A stretch of DNA of 64,000 bases from Methylovorus glucosotrophus (GCF_009858335.1 NZ_VMSE01000001.1:310001-374000); one strand, 5' to 3'. Shown: positions 36,702 to 46,365, numbered from the stretch's first letter. A program made the numbers and translations. The notes: generated by a model not told the origin, from the sequence alone.

Positions 36702-36860
36702 TCAGGGCGCCTGGTCGCTGCTTTGCTTGGCGGGTTTGGGTACCGCTTTTCGTTCCGCCGGATCGAGCGGATATTGCTTTTCAGGGATGTAAAGCGGCCC
36801 CTTGGTGCCGCAGGCAGCGAGGCTGATGGTAAATAAAAGGCCGAGGAGAACTGCGCGCAT
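36702..36860 (-). CDS. lptM: LPS translocon maturation chaperone, small lipoprotein
   Basis: A 52-residue lipoprotein matching LptM (YifL): type II signal peptide MRAVLLGLLFTISLAACGTK with the lipobox LAAC, directly followed by the diagnostic GTKGPLYIPE. The family helps LptD acquire its correct disulfides in the outer membrane. Placement immediately upstream of lysA is conserved. An upstream Met (36920) would add an unlikely 20-residue leader, so 36860 is preferred. Confidence 0.88.
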   Translation of the reverse strand: MRAVLLGLLFTISLAACGTKGPLYIPEKQYPLDPAERKAVPKPAKQSSDQAP

Positions 36861-37029
36861 GGGGTGTGCCTGTACAAGTGAAAAGCCTGCGTATTTTAAC
36901 ACAAAGCCTCTATATCGCATGGCGGAGGCCTTGCGCGCCGCTTATCGCCCAAAATTGACCATACGTCGGGCGAGACTAGCGTTTGCACGCTAAGATAAGC
37001 ATGATTCAGTTACCTAGAAAGGTTCCGCC

Positions 37030-37470
37030 ATGCGCCAAGTATTCAGAGATTGCCAGCAAGCTGGCTTTACATTGATTGAGTTGATGATCACGGTTGCCAT
37101 CATCGGCATCCTGGCTGCCGTTGCCTATCCCAGTTATACCGATTACGTGAAGCGCGCCCAGATTCCGCAGGCAACGGGCGAGTTGTCGCAAATGCGGAAT
37201 CGCATGGAGCGCTACTATCAGGATAATCGCACCTATGCGAATGGAGGGGCTTGCGGCGCGGTGCCTTCCACTGTGGATCATTTTGTTGTGGCATGTGCTA
37301 CCAACAATGGAGGGCAGTCTTATTTGATTACGGCGACCGGCAACGGCCCAATGGACAGCTTTGTTTACACCATAGACCAGAACAACGCCAAAACTTCACA
37401 GACCAAGTTCGGGAGTACGACTCAGACTTCGGCAACATGTTGGTTGACCAAGGCAGGGAGCAGTTGCTGA
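37030..37470 (+). CDS. pilE: Type IV pilin-like protein, PilE type
   Basis: A 146-residue pilin or minor pilin. The prepilin cleavage site is clear, with Gly before the Phe in [17 protein letters not shown] and Glu at +5. The stem helix continues [20 protein letters not shown], typical of PilE, and the globular domain has a C-terminal Cys pair (TSATCWL, GSSC) for the D-loop. AAAGG precedes the start. Unlike the common order, in which pilE comes last, it is the first gene of the fimT-pilV-W-X-Y1 operon. Its stop overlaps the next start (TGATG). It is more likely a minor pilin than the major one. Confidence 0.88.
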   Translation: MRQVFRDCQQAGFTLIELMITVAIIGILAAVAYPSYTDYVKRAQIPQATGELSQMRNRMERYYQDNRTYANGGACGAVPSTVDHFVVACATNNGGQSYLITATGNGPMDSFVYTIDQNNAKTSQTKFGSTTQTSATCWLTKAGSSC

Positions 37471-38036
37471 TGCCAACCCGTCATGCGCCAGGCTTTACGC
37501 TGATTGAAATGCTGATCGTGATCAGCATTGTTGGCATTCTGGCAGCCGTGGCGATTCCCAGTTTTCGTATTTTCATGGCCAATGTACAAATCAAGTCAGC
37601 GTCCGAAGCCATTTTGAATGGCTTGCAACTGGCACGGGCCGAGGCAGTGCGTCGCAATGCCCAGGTGCGTTTTACCCTGATAGGCCAGACCGGATGGAGC
37701 GTAGGTTGCCTGACTGTGGTGGGCGATAACGATGGCGACGGCTTGCAGGATTGTCCCGCGGTGATTCAGAGCCGCGATGCTTCAGAAAGCGCCAGTGCGG
37801 TTAAGACAACGGTCACTCCCGGCGGTGCTGCGACTATTACATTTAATGGGATGGGACGTATACCTGATCCGGATGTTGGTGGTGTGTCATTGGCCAGCTC
37901 GATCAGCGACATCACGATTGATAACGACAACATCACTTCGGAGCAAAGCCGTGAATTGCGCATCCAGATCCGCGGCTCCACAGTGCGCAGCTGTGACCCG
38001 AATGTCACATTAACCGGAGATGGCAGAAGATGTTAA
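37470..38036 (+). CDS. fimT: GspH/FimT-family minor pseudopilin
   Basis: A 188-residue minor pilin. The prepilin site is APGFTLIEMLIVISIVGILA with Glu at +5, followed by AVAIPSFRIFMANVQIKSAS and the GspH-like beta domain with ILNGLQLARAEAVRRNAQVR, a family hallmark. A Cys pair (GCLTVV, LQDCPAV) and a C-terminal pair (RSCDPN, GRRC) may form disulfides. It starts on the last base of the pilE-like gene and overlaps pilV by seven bases. It helps prime pilus assembly in the inner membrane. Confidence 0.88.
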   Translation: MPTRHAPGFTLIEMLIVISIVGILAAVAIPSFRIFMANVQIKSASEAILNGLQLARAEAVRRNAQVRFTLIGQTGWSVGCLTVVGDNDGDGLQDCPAVIQSRDASESASAVKTTVTPGGAATITFNGMGRIPDPDVGGVSLASSISDITIDNDNITSEQSRELRIQIRGSTVRSCDPNVTLTGDGRRC

Positions 38037-38488
38037 TGCCCGCCCCCTCTCAACAACGTTCTTTCCAGCAAGGCTCGATTCTGCTGGAGGGCCTGATTGC
38101 CATTCTGATTTTTTCGATAGGGATACTCGCAATCGTAGGCCTGCATGCCTCGGCCATCAAAACCGTCGCCGACGCCCAGTATCGCCTTGAAGCCAGCCTT
38201 TATGCAGAGCGTATTGTTTCTTTGATGTGGGCAGATGTCCCCAATATTTCGACCTATACCTACCCGGGTGGCTCAGCAGCTGCCCTCACGCCCTGGCTGG
38301 CAAATATTGGTACCTTGCCCGGTGTCAACGTGCAGGGCAACCTCAATGCTCCTACTATCACTGTCGCTGGCAGCGCCGCTAATGGCTGGACGGTGACTGT
38401 CAATATTTTCTGGCAGGCCCCTGGTGCGACGGCCAATGAAGGGCGGCACAATTTCCGCTCAGTCTCCTACATCAGCGCACGGCAATAA
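38030..38488 (+). CDS. pilV: Type IV pilus minor pilin PilV
   Basis: A 152-residue minor pilin with the prepilin-type helix SFQQGSILLEGLIAILIFSI, in which the residue after the cleaved Gly is Ser, followed by GILAIVGLHASAIKTVADAQ. That segment is characteristic of PilV. The gene position between fimT and pilW supports the call. The globular part is short. It overlaps fimT by seven bases and is followed by pilW after two. Confidence 0.85.
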   Translation: MLMPAPSQQRSFQQGSILLEGLIAILIFSIGILAIVGLHASAIKTVADAQYRLEASLYAERIVSLMWADVPNISTYTYPGGSAAALTPWLANIGTLPGVNVQGNLNAPTITVAGSAANGWTVTVNIFWQAPGATANEGRHNFRSVSYISARQ

Positions 38489-38490
38489 CC

Positions 38491-39603
38491 ATGACAATCA
38501 AGCATTTTTCCCGTGGGTTCAGTCTGGTCGAGTTGATGGTGGGTATTGTCATCGCGTTGCTGGGCAGCCTTGTGATCACCCAGGTGTTTTCTATTACCGA
38601 GCAAAGCAAGCAGACCACCACTAGTGGCAGCGATGCGCAGCAGAATGGCGCGCTGGCCATGCTGCTGATGGACAAGGACCTCCGGCAGGCAGGCTATGGC
38701 ATGAATGTGACGGCGTGTTCAGGGGTTTGTCCGTCATCTGGTTTCATGGGCGGCACCATTACCATTAACGATTCTGGTGCTCGTTCAGTTGCCGCCATGC
38801 CTTTTGTGTTTGCCCCTATCCTGATTGTGCAAGGCGCTGCAAACGCGCCTGATACCATCATCATCAGCTATGGCAATGCTTCGAATACCAGCGTGCCAGA
38901 ATATTTGCGCACGCCGATGGCCGCTGGTTCTTATGACATTAATGTAAATAATATATATGGCTTCAGTATGGCAGACGTCATGGTGGTGGCGGATGCCACT
39001 ACTGGTACTGGAGAGGTGATTCAGTTCAGCGGCTCTGACACAGTAGACAATCGCATCAAACATGAGAGCGGCTCCTACCAGTTGGGGCCCGTCACACAAA
39101 GCTTTCGCTATAACGATGGCAGTGTTGCCGCTTACCCGATCAACAGCCTTTTGTTCAATCTCGGCCAGACCCCTGTCAACAATATCTACAGCATTGTGCA
39201 GGACAGCTCTGGCCGCAGCAATCTGGTGCAGACCAATAACATGCTGGGCACGCAGAGCATTCTCGCCACGGATATCGTCGACTTGCAGGCCGAGTATGGC
39301 AAAGATATGGATAACGACGGCGTCATTGAAACCTGGGATACGGTGACCCCTACTGGTGCGAACGTCACCGCATTGAATGATGCCTGGATGCAGGTCAAGG
39401 CGATACGCTATGGTCTTGTGGCCCGTAGCATCAAGCGTGAAGCTGCCTGTAATGTCACCACTAGCTTGCCCGTCTGGCGGCCCGATGGGGTGACGACAAA
39501 ATCCTTCAGCAATATCTCTACCAATAGCGACTGGCAATGCTATCGCTATCGCGTGTTTGAAACGACCAACGTTTTGCGTAACCTGGTATGGAATCCCGAA
39601 TAA
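38491..39603 (+). CDS. pilW: Type IV pilus minor pilin PilW
   Basis: A 370-residue minor pilin of the priming complex. The prepilin site is HFSRGFSLVELMVGIVIALL with Glu +5, and the region LGSLVITQVFSITEQSKQTT and DAQQNGALAMLLMDKDLRQA is typical of PilW. The large C-terminal domain (about 330 residues) is beta-rich with several Cys. Its stop overlaps the pilX start (TAATG), so translation is coupled. Confidence 0.88.
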   Translation: MTIKHFSRGFSLVELMVGIVIALLGSLVITQVFSITEQSKQTTTSGSDAQQNGALAMLLMDKDLRQAGYGMNVTACSGVCPSSGFMGGTITINDSGARSVAAMPFVFAPILIVQGAANAPDTIIISYGNASNTSVPEYLRTPMAAGSYDINVNNIYGFSMADVMVVADATTGTGEVIQFSGSDTVDNRIKHESGSYQLGPVTQSFRYNDGSVAAYPINSLLFNLGQTPVNNIYSIVQDSSGRSNLVQTNNMLGTQSILATDIVDLQAEYGKDMDNDGVIETWDTVTPTGANVTALNDAWMQVKAIRYGLVARSIKREAACNVTTSLPVWRPDGVTTKSFSNISTNSDWQCYRYRVFETTNVLRNLVWNPE

Positions 39604-40214
39604 TGTATACAACGCCTAACGCACAGCGCGGTGTGGTGATGTTCCTCGCCCTGATTTTTCTGGTGGCAATGACGCTTGCCGGTATCGCCTTGGTGCGGTC
39701 GGTGGATACCGGCAACATCATCGCCGGTAATGTGGCTTTCAAGAAGTCTGCCCTGATGTCCTCAGACCGTGGCATCCAGATTGCCTATCAATGGCTTTCC
39801 GCCAATCAGAGCTCACTGAATTCGGATAGTCCAGGGAATGGCTATTTCTCATCATTGCCTGCGAATGGAGGCTCTCCGGGCTCTACTGTCGATGCATGGA
39901 ATGACCGCAACTGGGTCGCTGAGTCTGCATGGAGCAGAGCCATTACCTTGGCGGCTGATGGGGCAGGCAACACTACGCAATATGTTATTCAGCGCATGTG
40001 TAAGGTGGCAGGCGCGGCTTATAACGCGGAAGGACAGTCCTGTGTGAAACGCACGGTTGCCAGCGGTAACTCGCAAGGCAATGTGGGGATAGAAGGTGGG
40101 GGCAGCAATACCTTGAATGGTCAGTTTATGGTGTATTACCGGGTCACCACCCGGGTAAAAGGTCCCCGTAATGCGGTGAGCATTACCCAGAGTACCATTA
40201 CAGTGAAGCCTTAG
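39603..40214 (+). CDS. pilX: Type IV pilus assembly protein PilX
   Basis: A 203-residue PilX-type protein. The N-terminal region NAQRGVVMFLALIFLVAMTL and AGIALVRSVDTGNIIAGNVA is the PilX signature. The prepilin-like Gly is present in QRG, but the usual Glu +5 is Met, as in other PilX proteins. The soluble domain has two Cys (QRMCKVAG, GQSCVKR). It starts on the last base of pilW and is followed 11 bases later by pilY1 with AGGAGCCAGG as ribosome-binding site. An in-frame start at 39588 adds five residues and is less likely. Confidence 0.85.
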   Translation: MYTTPNAQRGVVMFLALIFLVAMTLAGIALVRSVDTGNIIAGNVAFKKSALMSSDRGIQIAYQWLSANQSSLNSDSPGNGYFSSLPANGGSPGSTVDAWNDRNWVAESAWSRAITLAADGAGNTTQYVIQRMCKVAGAAYNAEGQSCVKRTVASGNSQGNVGIEGGGSNTLNGQFMVYYRVTTRVKGPRNAVSITQSTITVKP

Positions 40215-40225
40215 GAGCCAGGAAA

Positions 40226-43200
40226 ATGCTTAACAGAAAATCTCACATTGTCTTTGCTGTTTTCCTGACCGTGCTTACTTTTCTTAGTGCAACGAATGTT
40301 AGCGCAGCATTGACTGATATTGCAGCGGCGCCTATCTCGAATAATTCGGGCACTGTAGTGAAGCCTAACGTTATGTTCGTGCTGGATGACTCTGGCAGTA
40401 TGGACTTCAATTACCTGCCGGATAATGTGGGGAACAGTAACTCTGCGGGTACCATCTACAACTGCCGGCGCATGAGCAGTGGATCCACTGAGTGTGCAGG
40501 TGGTCGCGATGATGGTGCTGCCATGACCGAAGGCGGTGATCCGCCTTTTTACAGCTTCTACCATAACGCTACCTATTACAACCCTAATATTACTTATACG
40601 CCGCCGGTAAATCCCTGCGATCCGACTTCTAACCTGCCTAGTCAAACCACCTGGACAGCAGTGCGTACCAATGGGCATACGATGAATACCAGTTGTGGGC
40701 AAACATCGGGAACGGTGAATATTCAGACCGCATTTCCGGAACGGGTTTACTGCAACTCCAATGGCACGACCTGCAAGCGTAACGGTATCGATTATCGTAG
40801 CTCCGGCTCTTACGATGATTATGATTTTCCCGATAACGATAGAACAAATCCCTACACTTCGACCACCGGCACTTACCGTTATCCGACCACCATAAACTCG
40901 AATCCGCACTACTACACCATTACTCCGATCGAGTACTGCACACGTGCCGACTTGAAAACCTGCAATGTACAAACCGCTGCTAACAGCACCTATAGTTTTC
41001 CGGCCTATGTGCGCTATTGCAACAACAATACCAATGCCGGTGCTTCTGGAAATCCTGCAGCGAATAGCTGCCAGGCGGCTTTCAACCTTAGCGCTGGTTT
41101 CCGCTATGCGCGCTACGGCAAATTCCGGCGCGTGAATATCGTCTCGGGCGCCACTTTCCCCAAGGCTGACAGTCGCTCGGATTGCAGTGGCAGCACATGC
41201 AGCTATACCGAAGAAATGAACAATTTTGCCAACTGGTATGCCTATTACCGCACCCGCATGATGAACATGAAAAGCTCGGCAGGCCGTGCGTTCAGCTCGC
41301 TGGATGATGCTTATCGGGTGGGGTTTATTACGCTGAATACTGCTTCCAGCAAATTCCTCAAACTGGATACCTTTAACGCTAGCAACAAGAAAACCTGGTA
41401 CCAACGCTTGTATGGCATGGATCCTAGCGGTGGTACTCCTCTGCGCGAGGCGCTTTCTCGAGTAGGGCGTTACTACGGTGGTAAAACGAATGGTATCAAC
41501 TCCATGACGACGGACGATCCGGTACAGTACTCCTGCCAGCAGAATTTCACGATCCTCACTACAGATGGCTACTGGAACGGGAATGCAGGTGTGCAACTGG
41601 ACGGCACAAGCGCCATAGGTAATCAGGACAATACCAACACTGGCTATGCCAAGCGTGAGGATGGTGTATATGATGGCGGCCTTGCAGGCTCTACCAACAC
41701 TCTGGCGGATGTCGCCCTGTATTACTACCAGACAGACTTGCGGCCTTCCATGGCCGCTAGCGACCTATTGAAATCGCCCACGGATAGTAACAATCAGCAG
41801 CATATGGTCACGTTTACCCTGGGTTTGGGGCTGAATGGAGAGTTGGAGTACGACCCTTACTATCAGACTCCGGAAGGCGACTTCAAGGATATTATCGATG
41901 GCGTCAAGAACTGGCCTGTACCGGTGGCTGATACCCTCACTGCTGTGGATGATTTGTGGCATGCGGCAGTAAACGGTCGGGGCAGGTATTTCAGTGCTTC
42001 GGATCCATCTGCGGTGACCTCGGGATTGCAAACAGCTCTGGCCGCAGTCAACACCAAGTCTACCGACGCATCGGCAGCTACGACCAGCACACCCAATCTG
42101 ACATCCGGCGACAATTATGCCTTCAATTCAACTTATCGCACGGTGAAATGGGATGGCGAGGTCGTCGCTAGTACCATAGATTTGACAACAGGCTTGGCCA
42201 ACGCATCAAACCTGTGGTCTGCTCAAGCTCAACTGGACGCCAAGGGCGGTATTGATGCGGATACCCGTACCATTTTCAAAATGAACGCTAGCCGTACATT
42301 GGTACCTTTCAATGCGGCTAACCTGACCTCTACTGAGTTGCTGCTGTTTACGAATCAGTGTAGCAAGCTATCGCAATGTCCGGTCTTGAATTCGACGACA
42401 CAAACGATCGCTAACAATGCGACTAACCTTATCAACTTTCTGCGCGGACAGAGTCAGCACGAAAATGTAGGCACCACTCCGCAGGCCAGCAAGGCTTTCC
42501 GCGATCGTGAGCATGTGCTGGGTGATCTGGCCAACTCGATCCCGGCTTATGTCAAAGCACCTCGCTATAACTTTGGTGACTATGTTTCCCCTAGTTATGG
42601 CACGTTCAAGACTGCCAATATCAATCGTCCCGCGACCTTGTATGTAGGGGGGAATGACGGCATGCTGCACGCGTTCAACGCCGATACAGGCGCCGAGCGC
42701 TGGGCGTTTGTGCCGCGTACGGTCATGTCCAACATGTATGCCTTGGCAGATAAAAACTACTCATCCAAACACAAGTATTATGTCGATGGTTCGCCTATCG
42801 TCATGGATATTTTTGCGGGTGGTGGCTGGAAAACCATCCTGGTCGGTGGCCTGAATGGCGGCGGTCGTGGCTATTACGCGCTGGATGTCACAAACCCAGC
42901 TGACCCCAAAGGCTTATGGGAGTTCTGCAGTGACAGCAATGTGTGCGATGTCGCGGATGAAAATCTGGGCTATACCTTTGGCAATCCTGTGATAGGAAAA
43001 TTGCCCAATGGTACTTGGGTGGTGATGGTGACTTCCGGTTACAACAATGTGACCCCAGGGGATGGCAAAGGCTATTTGTATGTGCTGAATGCCCTGACAG
43101 GCGCACTGATCAGGAAAGTATCGACCGGAGTGGGAGATACCACTACCCCTAGCGGCTTGTCCAGAATCAGTGGCTGGTCGGATAACGGCAACGCAGATGC

Positions 43201-43921
43201 TACCATTACGCAGGTCTATGGTGGCGACCTTCTCGGGAATGTCTGGCGCTTTAACATGAGCGATTACAATGTCACCACCTTGGCCCAGCTGAAGTACGGC
43301 AATACCGCCCAGCCGATTACCACCAAACCTGAGTTGGCCGCCATTTCCGGTAGCACTGCGCATATCGTATATGTGGCAACGGGCTCATATCTGGGGCTGA
43401 CGGATCTGACCACGACGGGCGTGCAAACCATTTATGCCCTGCGTGATACAGGGACTGCCATTAGCAATGCGCGTACCAATCCCATCACCATCTCAAAATC
43501 CGGCAATACCGCCACCGTCAGTGGCACGGGCGTTAACGGCAGTTGGTATGCCGATCTTCCGACAACGGGGGAGCGCGTCTTTGTTAACCCACAGTTAGGT
43601 TTGGGGACGCTGGTGGTGGCGAGTGGTATTCCCAGTGGCGATGCATGTAGCCCGGGTGGGGATAGCTGGATATATTTCTTTGATTACAAAACCGGACGGT
43701 TTACCACATCGGGAACTAGTGCGCAGGGCACCTATAATTCTTCTGGTGGTTTGGTCACAGGCCTATCGCTATATACACTTCCCAATGGCACCTTGCGCTA
43801 CAGCACCTCGACAGTGGGCGGCGATACAACGAAAACCATAACTACAGGTGGCTCGGTTGCGACATCGGGTAGCTCCTTGACGCCAACGCGCTCCAGCTGG
43901 CGCGAAATTACAACGGAGTAA
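40226..43921 (+). CDS. pilY1: Type IV pilus tip/adhesin protein PilY1
   Basis: A 1231-residue secreted protein at the pilus tip that influences adhesion, retraction and surface sensing. A signal peptide (about 27 residues) precedes a von Willebrand A-like part whose MIDAS motif D-x-S-x-S is seen at Asp54-Ser58 (FVLDDSGSMDF). The C-terminal 450 residues form the PilY1 beta-propeller: LYVGGNDGMLHAFNADTGAE, RWAFVPRTVMSNMYALADKN, and GGDLLGNVWRFNM. The 60-550 region is Asn/Thr/Tyr-rich with many Cys pairs. It is the last gene of the pilin operon; a hairpin follows. Confidence 0.93.
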   Translation: MLNRKSHIVFAVFLTVLTFLSATNVSAALTDIAAAPISNNSGTVVKPNVMFVLDDSGSMDFNYLPDNVGNSNSAGTIYNCRRMSSGSTECAGGRDDGAAMTEGGDPPFYSFYHNATYYNPNITYTPPVNPCDPTSNLPSQTTWTAVRTNGHTMNTSCGQTSGTVNIQTAFPERVYCNSNGTTCKRNGIDYRSSGSYDDYDFPDNDRTNPYTSTTGTYRYPTTINSNPHYYTITPIEYCTRADLKTCNVQTAANSTYSFPAYVRYCNNNTNAGASGNPAANSCQAAFNLSAGFRYARYGKFRRVNIVSGATFPKADSRSDCSGSTCSYTEEMNNFANWYAYYRTRMMNMKSSAGRAFSSLDDAYRVGFITLNTASSKFLKLDTFNASNKKTWYQRLYGMDPSGGTPLREALSRVGRYYGGKTNGINSMTTDDPVQYSCQQNFTILTTDGYWNGNAGVQLDGTSAIGNQDNTNTGYAKREDGVYDGGLAGSTNTLADVALYYYQTDLRPSMAASDLLKSPTDSNNQQHMVTFTLGLGLNGELEYDPYYQTPEGDFKDIIDGVKNWPVPVADTLTAVDDLWHAAVNGRGRYFSASDPSAVTSGLQTALAAVNTKSTDASAATTSTPNLTSGDNYAFNSTYRTVKWDGEVVASTIDLTTGLANASNLWSAQAQLDAKGGIDADTRTIFKMNASRTLVPFNAANLTSTELLLFTNQCSKLSQCPVLNSTTQTIANNATNLINFLRGQSQHENVGTTPQASKAFRDREHVLGDLANSIPAYVKAPRYNFGDYVSPSYGTFKTANINRPATLYVGGNDGMLHAFNADTGAERWAFVPRTVMSNMYALADKNYSSKHKYYVDGSPIVMDIFAGGGWKTILVGGLNGGGRGYYALDVTNPADPKGLWEFCSDSNVCDVADENLGYTFGNPVIGKLPNGTWVVMVTSGYNNVTPGDGKGYLYVLNALTGALIRKVSTGVGDTTTPSGLSRISGWSDNGNADATITQVYGGDLLGNVWRFNMSDYNVTTLAQLKYGNTAQPITTKPELAAISGSTAHIVYVATGSYLGLTDLTTTGVQTIYALRDTGTAISNARTNPITISKSGNTATVSGTGVNGSWYADLPTTGERVFVNPQLGLGTLVVASGIPSGDACSPGGDSWIYFFDYKTGRFTTSGTSAQGTYNSSGGLVTGLSLYTLPNGTLRYSTSTVGGDTTKTITTGGSVATSGSSLTPTRSSWREITTE

Positions 43922-43936
43922 GGCATCTTTAGGGGA

Positions 43937-43966
43937 CTGCCTTTCAGCTCGAATGCTGAAAGGCAG
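43937..43966. terminator. Perfect 12-bp hairpin between pilY1 and gshB
   Basis: CTGCCTTTCAGC (43937-43948) and GCTGAAAGGCAG (43955-43966) pair perfectly around TCGAAT. No T-tract follows on either strand, so if it terminates it is an atypical terminator. It sits between converging genes. Confidence 0.5.
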
Positions 43967-43983
43967 CCGGCAGCATCAAAAAA

Positions 43984-44919
43984 CTAGCTGGTCTGAAGTT
44001 TCTCCAGCGCATCCACCATCAATGCCGCCGGGTTGCAGTCAGTTTGTGCGGCAATCTCTACCATGCCGGTCGGGCTGGTGACATTCACTTCTGTGAGGCT
44101 GTCGCCAATTACATCAAGCCCAACCAGGAATAGCCCATTCGCTTTCAAGACTTTGCCGACGGTAGTGGCAATCTCGCGATCGCGTTCGGTTAACATTTGC
44201 GCTACACCTTTGCCGCCTGCTGCCAGGTTGCCGCGTGTTTCGCCATTTTGCGGGATGCGTGCCAGGGCGTAAGGTACCGGCTCCCCGTCAATGATCAGGA
44301 TACGTTTGTCGCCTTTAACGATCTCTGGCAGATAGCGCTGGGCCATGACGGTACGCTTTTCGAAGTCGGTGATGGTTTCAAGAATCACGCCTATGTTCGG
44401 ATCTTGCTGCGTCAAACGGAACACGCTGCTACCGCCCATGCCATCCAGCGGCTTGACTACGATATCGCCATGCATCGCCAGAAACTCGCGAATAAGCCCA
44501 CGCTGGCGTGTCACCAGAAAGGGCGGTGCAAACTGCGGGAAGCGGGTGATGGAGAGTTTCTCGTTCCAGCCACGCACCGCTTGTGGCGCATTCAGAATGC
44601 GCGCTCCCTGCCGTTCGGCGATTTCCAGCAGGTAGGTGCTATAAAGAAATTCGTTATCAAAGGGCGGGTCTTTGCGCATCAGCACTGCGTCAAACTGCTC
44701 AGGCGCTTTCTCCTGCAAATCCCCCAGCACATAGCCATGCTCGCCAAAGGCAAAGTCGCGATATTGCACGGTGACCTTGTCATGTCGCAGCAGCACTTGC
44801 TGCTGTTCGCATACGGCCAGCGCGTGGCCGCGACGCGCAGCCTCGCGCATGATGGCGAGGCTGGTGTCCTTGTAAGTGACCAGCTTGTCCAGTGGATCCA
44901 GAATAAAGAGTAGCTGCAT
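43984..44919 (-). CDS. gshB: Glutathione synthetase
   Basis: ATP-grasp enzyme that adds glycine to gamma-glutamylcysteine, the last step of glutathione synthesis, which in methylotrophs also traps formaldehyde. The 311-residue protein has VKPLDGMGGSSVFRLTQQDP (ATP-binding), QRYLPEIVKGDKRILIIDGE, and EVNVTSPTGMVEI at the end. The start at 44919 lies one base after the TAA of gshA (TAATATG), so the pair is coupled. An alternative start at 44952 lies within gshA and is not supported. Confidence 0.95.
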   Translation of the reverse strand: MQLLFILDPLDKLVTYKDTSLAIMREAARRGHALAVCEQQQVLLRHDKVTVQYRDFAFGEHGYVLGDLQEKAPEQFDAVLMRKDPPFDNEFLYSTYLLEIAERQGARILNAPQAVRGWNEKLSITRFPQFAPPFLVTRQRGLIREFLAMHGDIVVKPLDGMGGSSVFRLTQQDPNIGVILETITDFEKRTVMAQRYLPEIVKGDKRILIIDGEPVPYALARIPQNGETRGNLAAGGKGVAQMLTERDREIATTVGKVLKANGLFLVGLDVIGDSLTEVNVTSPTGMVEIAAQTDCNPAALMVDALEKLQTS

Positions 44920-44920
44920 A

Positions 44921-46198
44921 TTATTGGTCTGGATCGTGTTCTTGCAGCTCAATTGCCGCTGCCAGCAAGGCTAGTCGCGCGACAACGCCATAGGCATAGA
45001 AGCGATTGGGTGGCGCATCGGGCGCCCCTGCGCAGTCGGGCAGCGAGCAAGGTTTTTCAAAGGCCAGGGGTTCGAAGTGCATGCCAGGGGCATTGAGGTT
45101 TTCATCCACGCCACGTCCGGTATGCACACGATAGAAACCGCCCACCACAAAGTGATCCATCATGTAGACCACGGGCTCAGCCACCGCATCATGGATGCAT
45201 TCAAACGTGTATACGCCCTCTTGAAGGATCACTTCGGATACTTGCAGGCCTTCTTTGACCACGGCCATTTTATTGCGCTGCTTGCGGTTGAGGTCTTTGA
45301 CATCATCCGGGCTTTTCACCGTCATGATGCCCATGCCGTAAGTGCCAGCGTCGGCTTTCACGATGACAAACGGTTCTTGCTCAACGCCATATTCCGCATA
45401 TTTGATGCGAATTTTGGCGAGCAGCTGTTCCACTTTTTCAGCCAGCTCGGCTTCGCCTACGCGCGCATGAAAATCCAAGCCGCTACAGGTATCGAAATAC
45501 GGGTTTACCAACCACTCATCAATGCCAAGCAGATTGGCGAAGTCTTGGGCAACGCGGTTGTAGGCACTGAAGTGCTGCGATTTGCGGCGGGTAGCCCAGC
45601 CAGCATGCAAAGGGGGAATCAGGTTCTGTTCCAGCCCTTGCAGAATCTCCGGCACGCCACCGGATAAATCGTTATTGAGCAAAATCGCGCAACTGTCGAA
45701 ATTATCGAGCACCAGACGATTGCCCTTGCGCTGCACAGGCTCGAGCAGAATGCTGCCACCATCATGCGTTTCCAGGTAGGTCGGCTCGGTAATTTCGGGC
45801 GAGATACTGCCAATGCGTACTTCCAGGCCAGCATGCCGCAGGATGTTGGTTAGCGCTGCTACATTGCGAAGGTAAAAGGTATTACGGGTATGGTTCTCGG
45901 GAATTACCAGCAGGCGCCGGGCATCCGGGCAGATCTTCTCAACTGCACTCATGGCGGCTTGCACGCAGAGCGAGAGAAATTCGGGATTCAGGTTATTGAA
46001 TCCGCCGGGGAAGAGATTGGTATCTACCGGAGCCAGTTTGAAACCGGCATTGCGCAAATCAACGGAAGCATAAAAAGGAACGCTGTATTCGGCCCACTGG
46101 CTGCGAAACCAATGTTCGATTTGTGGCATGGCTGCCAGCATGCGTTGCTCAAGGGATAACAGGGGGCCGGTCAAGGCCGTTGTAAGATGAGGGACCAT
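44921..46198 (-). CDS. gshA: Glutamate-cysteine ligase
   Basis: Catalyses the first step of glutathione synthesis. The 425-residue product belongs to the proteobacterial ATP-grasp-like GshA type, unlike the E. coli form: DLRNAGFKLAPVDTNLFPGG is a family hallmark, as are IPENHTRNTFYLRNVAALTN and VKADAGTYGMGIM. The start at 46198 is an ATG; the in-frame TTG at 46204 adds two residues only. The pair gshA-gshB is coupled. A leftward terminator at 46255-46281 lies just upstream and separates it from the small-RNA unit, so gshA should have its own promoter in the roughly 60 bp between. Confidence 0.93.
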   Translation of the reverse strand: MVPHLTTALTGPLLSLEQRMLAAMPQIEHWFRSQWAEYSVPFYASVDLRNAGFKLAPVDTNLFPGGFNNLNPEFLSLCVQAAMSAVEKICPDARRLLVIPENHTRNTFYLRNVAALTNILRHAGLEVRIGSISPEITEPTYLETHDGGSILLEPVQRKGNRLVLDNFDSCAILLNNDLSGGVPEILQGLEQNLIPPLHAGWATRRKSQHFSAYNRVAQDFANLLGIDEWLVNPYFDTCSGLDFHARVGEAELAEKVEQLLAKIRIKYAEYGVEQEPFVIVKADAGTYGMGIMTVKSPDDVKDLNRKQRNKMAVVKEGLQVSEVILQEGVYTFECIHDAVAEPVVYMMDHFVVGGFYRVHTGRGVDENLNAPGMHFEPLAFEKPCSLPDCAGAPDAPPNRFYAYGVVARLALLAAAIELQEHDPDQ

Positions 46199-46254
46199 AT
46201 TCAATCAAATTGTATGAGTCCGTAGGATTTTAGCTTAGTTGCATCCATCTGCCT

Positions 46255-46281
46255 AAAAAAAACGGGCGCAGATTGCGCCCG
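46255..46281 (-). terminator. Rho-independent terminator, leftward, end of the candidate small RNA
   Basis: On the minus strand CGGGCGCA, loop ATC, TGCGCCCG, then T8 (46262-46255). No annotated gene ends here, which is why an RNA gene is suspected. The stem is the same as that of the amtB terminator 300 bp away. Confidence 0.9.
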
Positions 46282-46357
46282 AAGAGGAGGAGATAATGCA
46301 TGGAAACCGAGCAATAAAATGTTCGAAACACCGAGGTGTGGAGCAATTTATGCCTGA
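46255..46357 (-). ncRNA. Candidate sigma-54/NtrC-dependent small RNA with anti-Shine-Dalgarno stretch
   Basis: Between the sigma-54 promoter at 46366-46382 and the terminator lie about 100 bp with no plausible protein. Reading the minus strand, a small hairpin (ACACCTCGGTGT, 46339-46328) is followed by a single-stranded pyrimidine run UAUCUCCUCCUCUUC (46295-46281), then the terminator with U8. The CUCCUCCUC run is complementary to Shine-Dalgarno sequences and is typical of the seed of base-pairing small RNAs. The 5' end (about 46357) is inferred from the -12 element. The promoter, terminator and base composition are seen; expression and function are inference. Confidence 0.62.
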
Positions 46358-46365
46358 TCATACAT

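Noticed and set aside
40211..41596. 461-codon open frame opposite pilY1
   Set aside because: Arg/Ile-rich shadow reading against a convincing PilY1 sequence.
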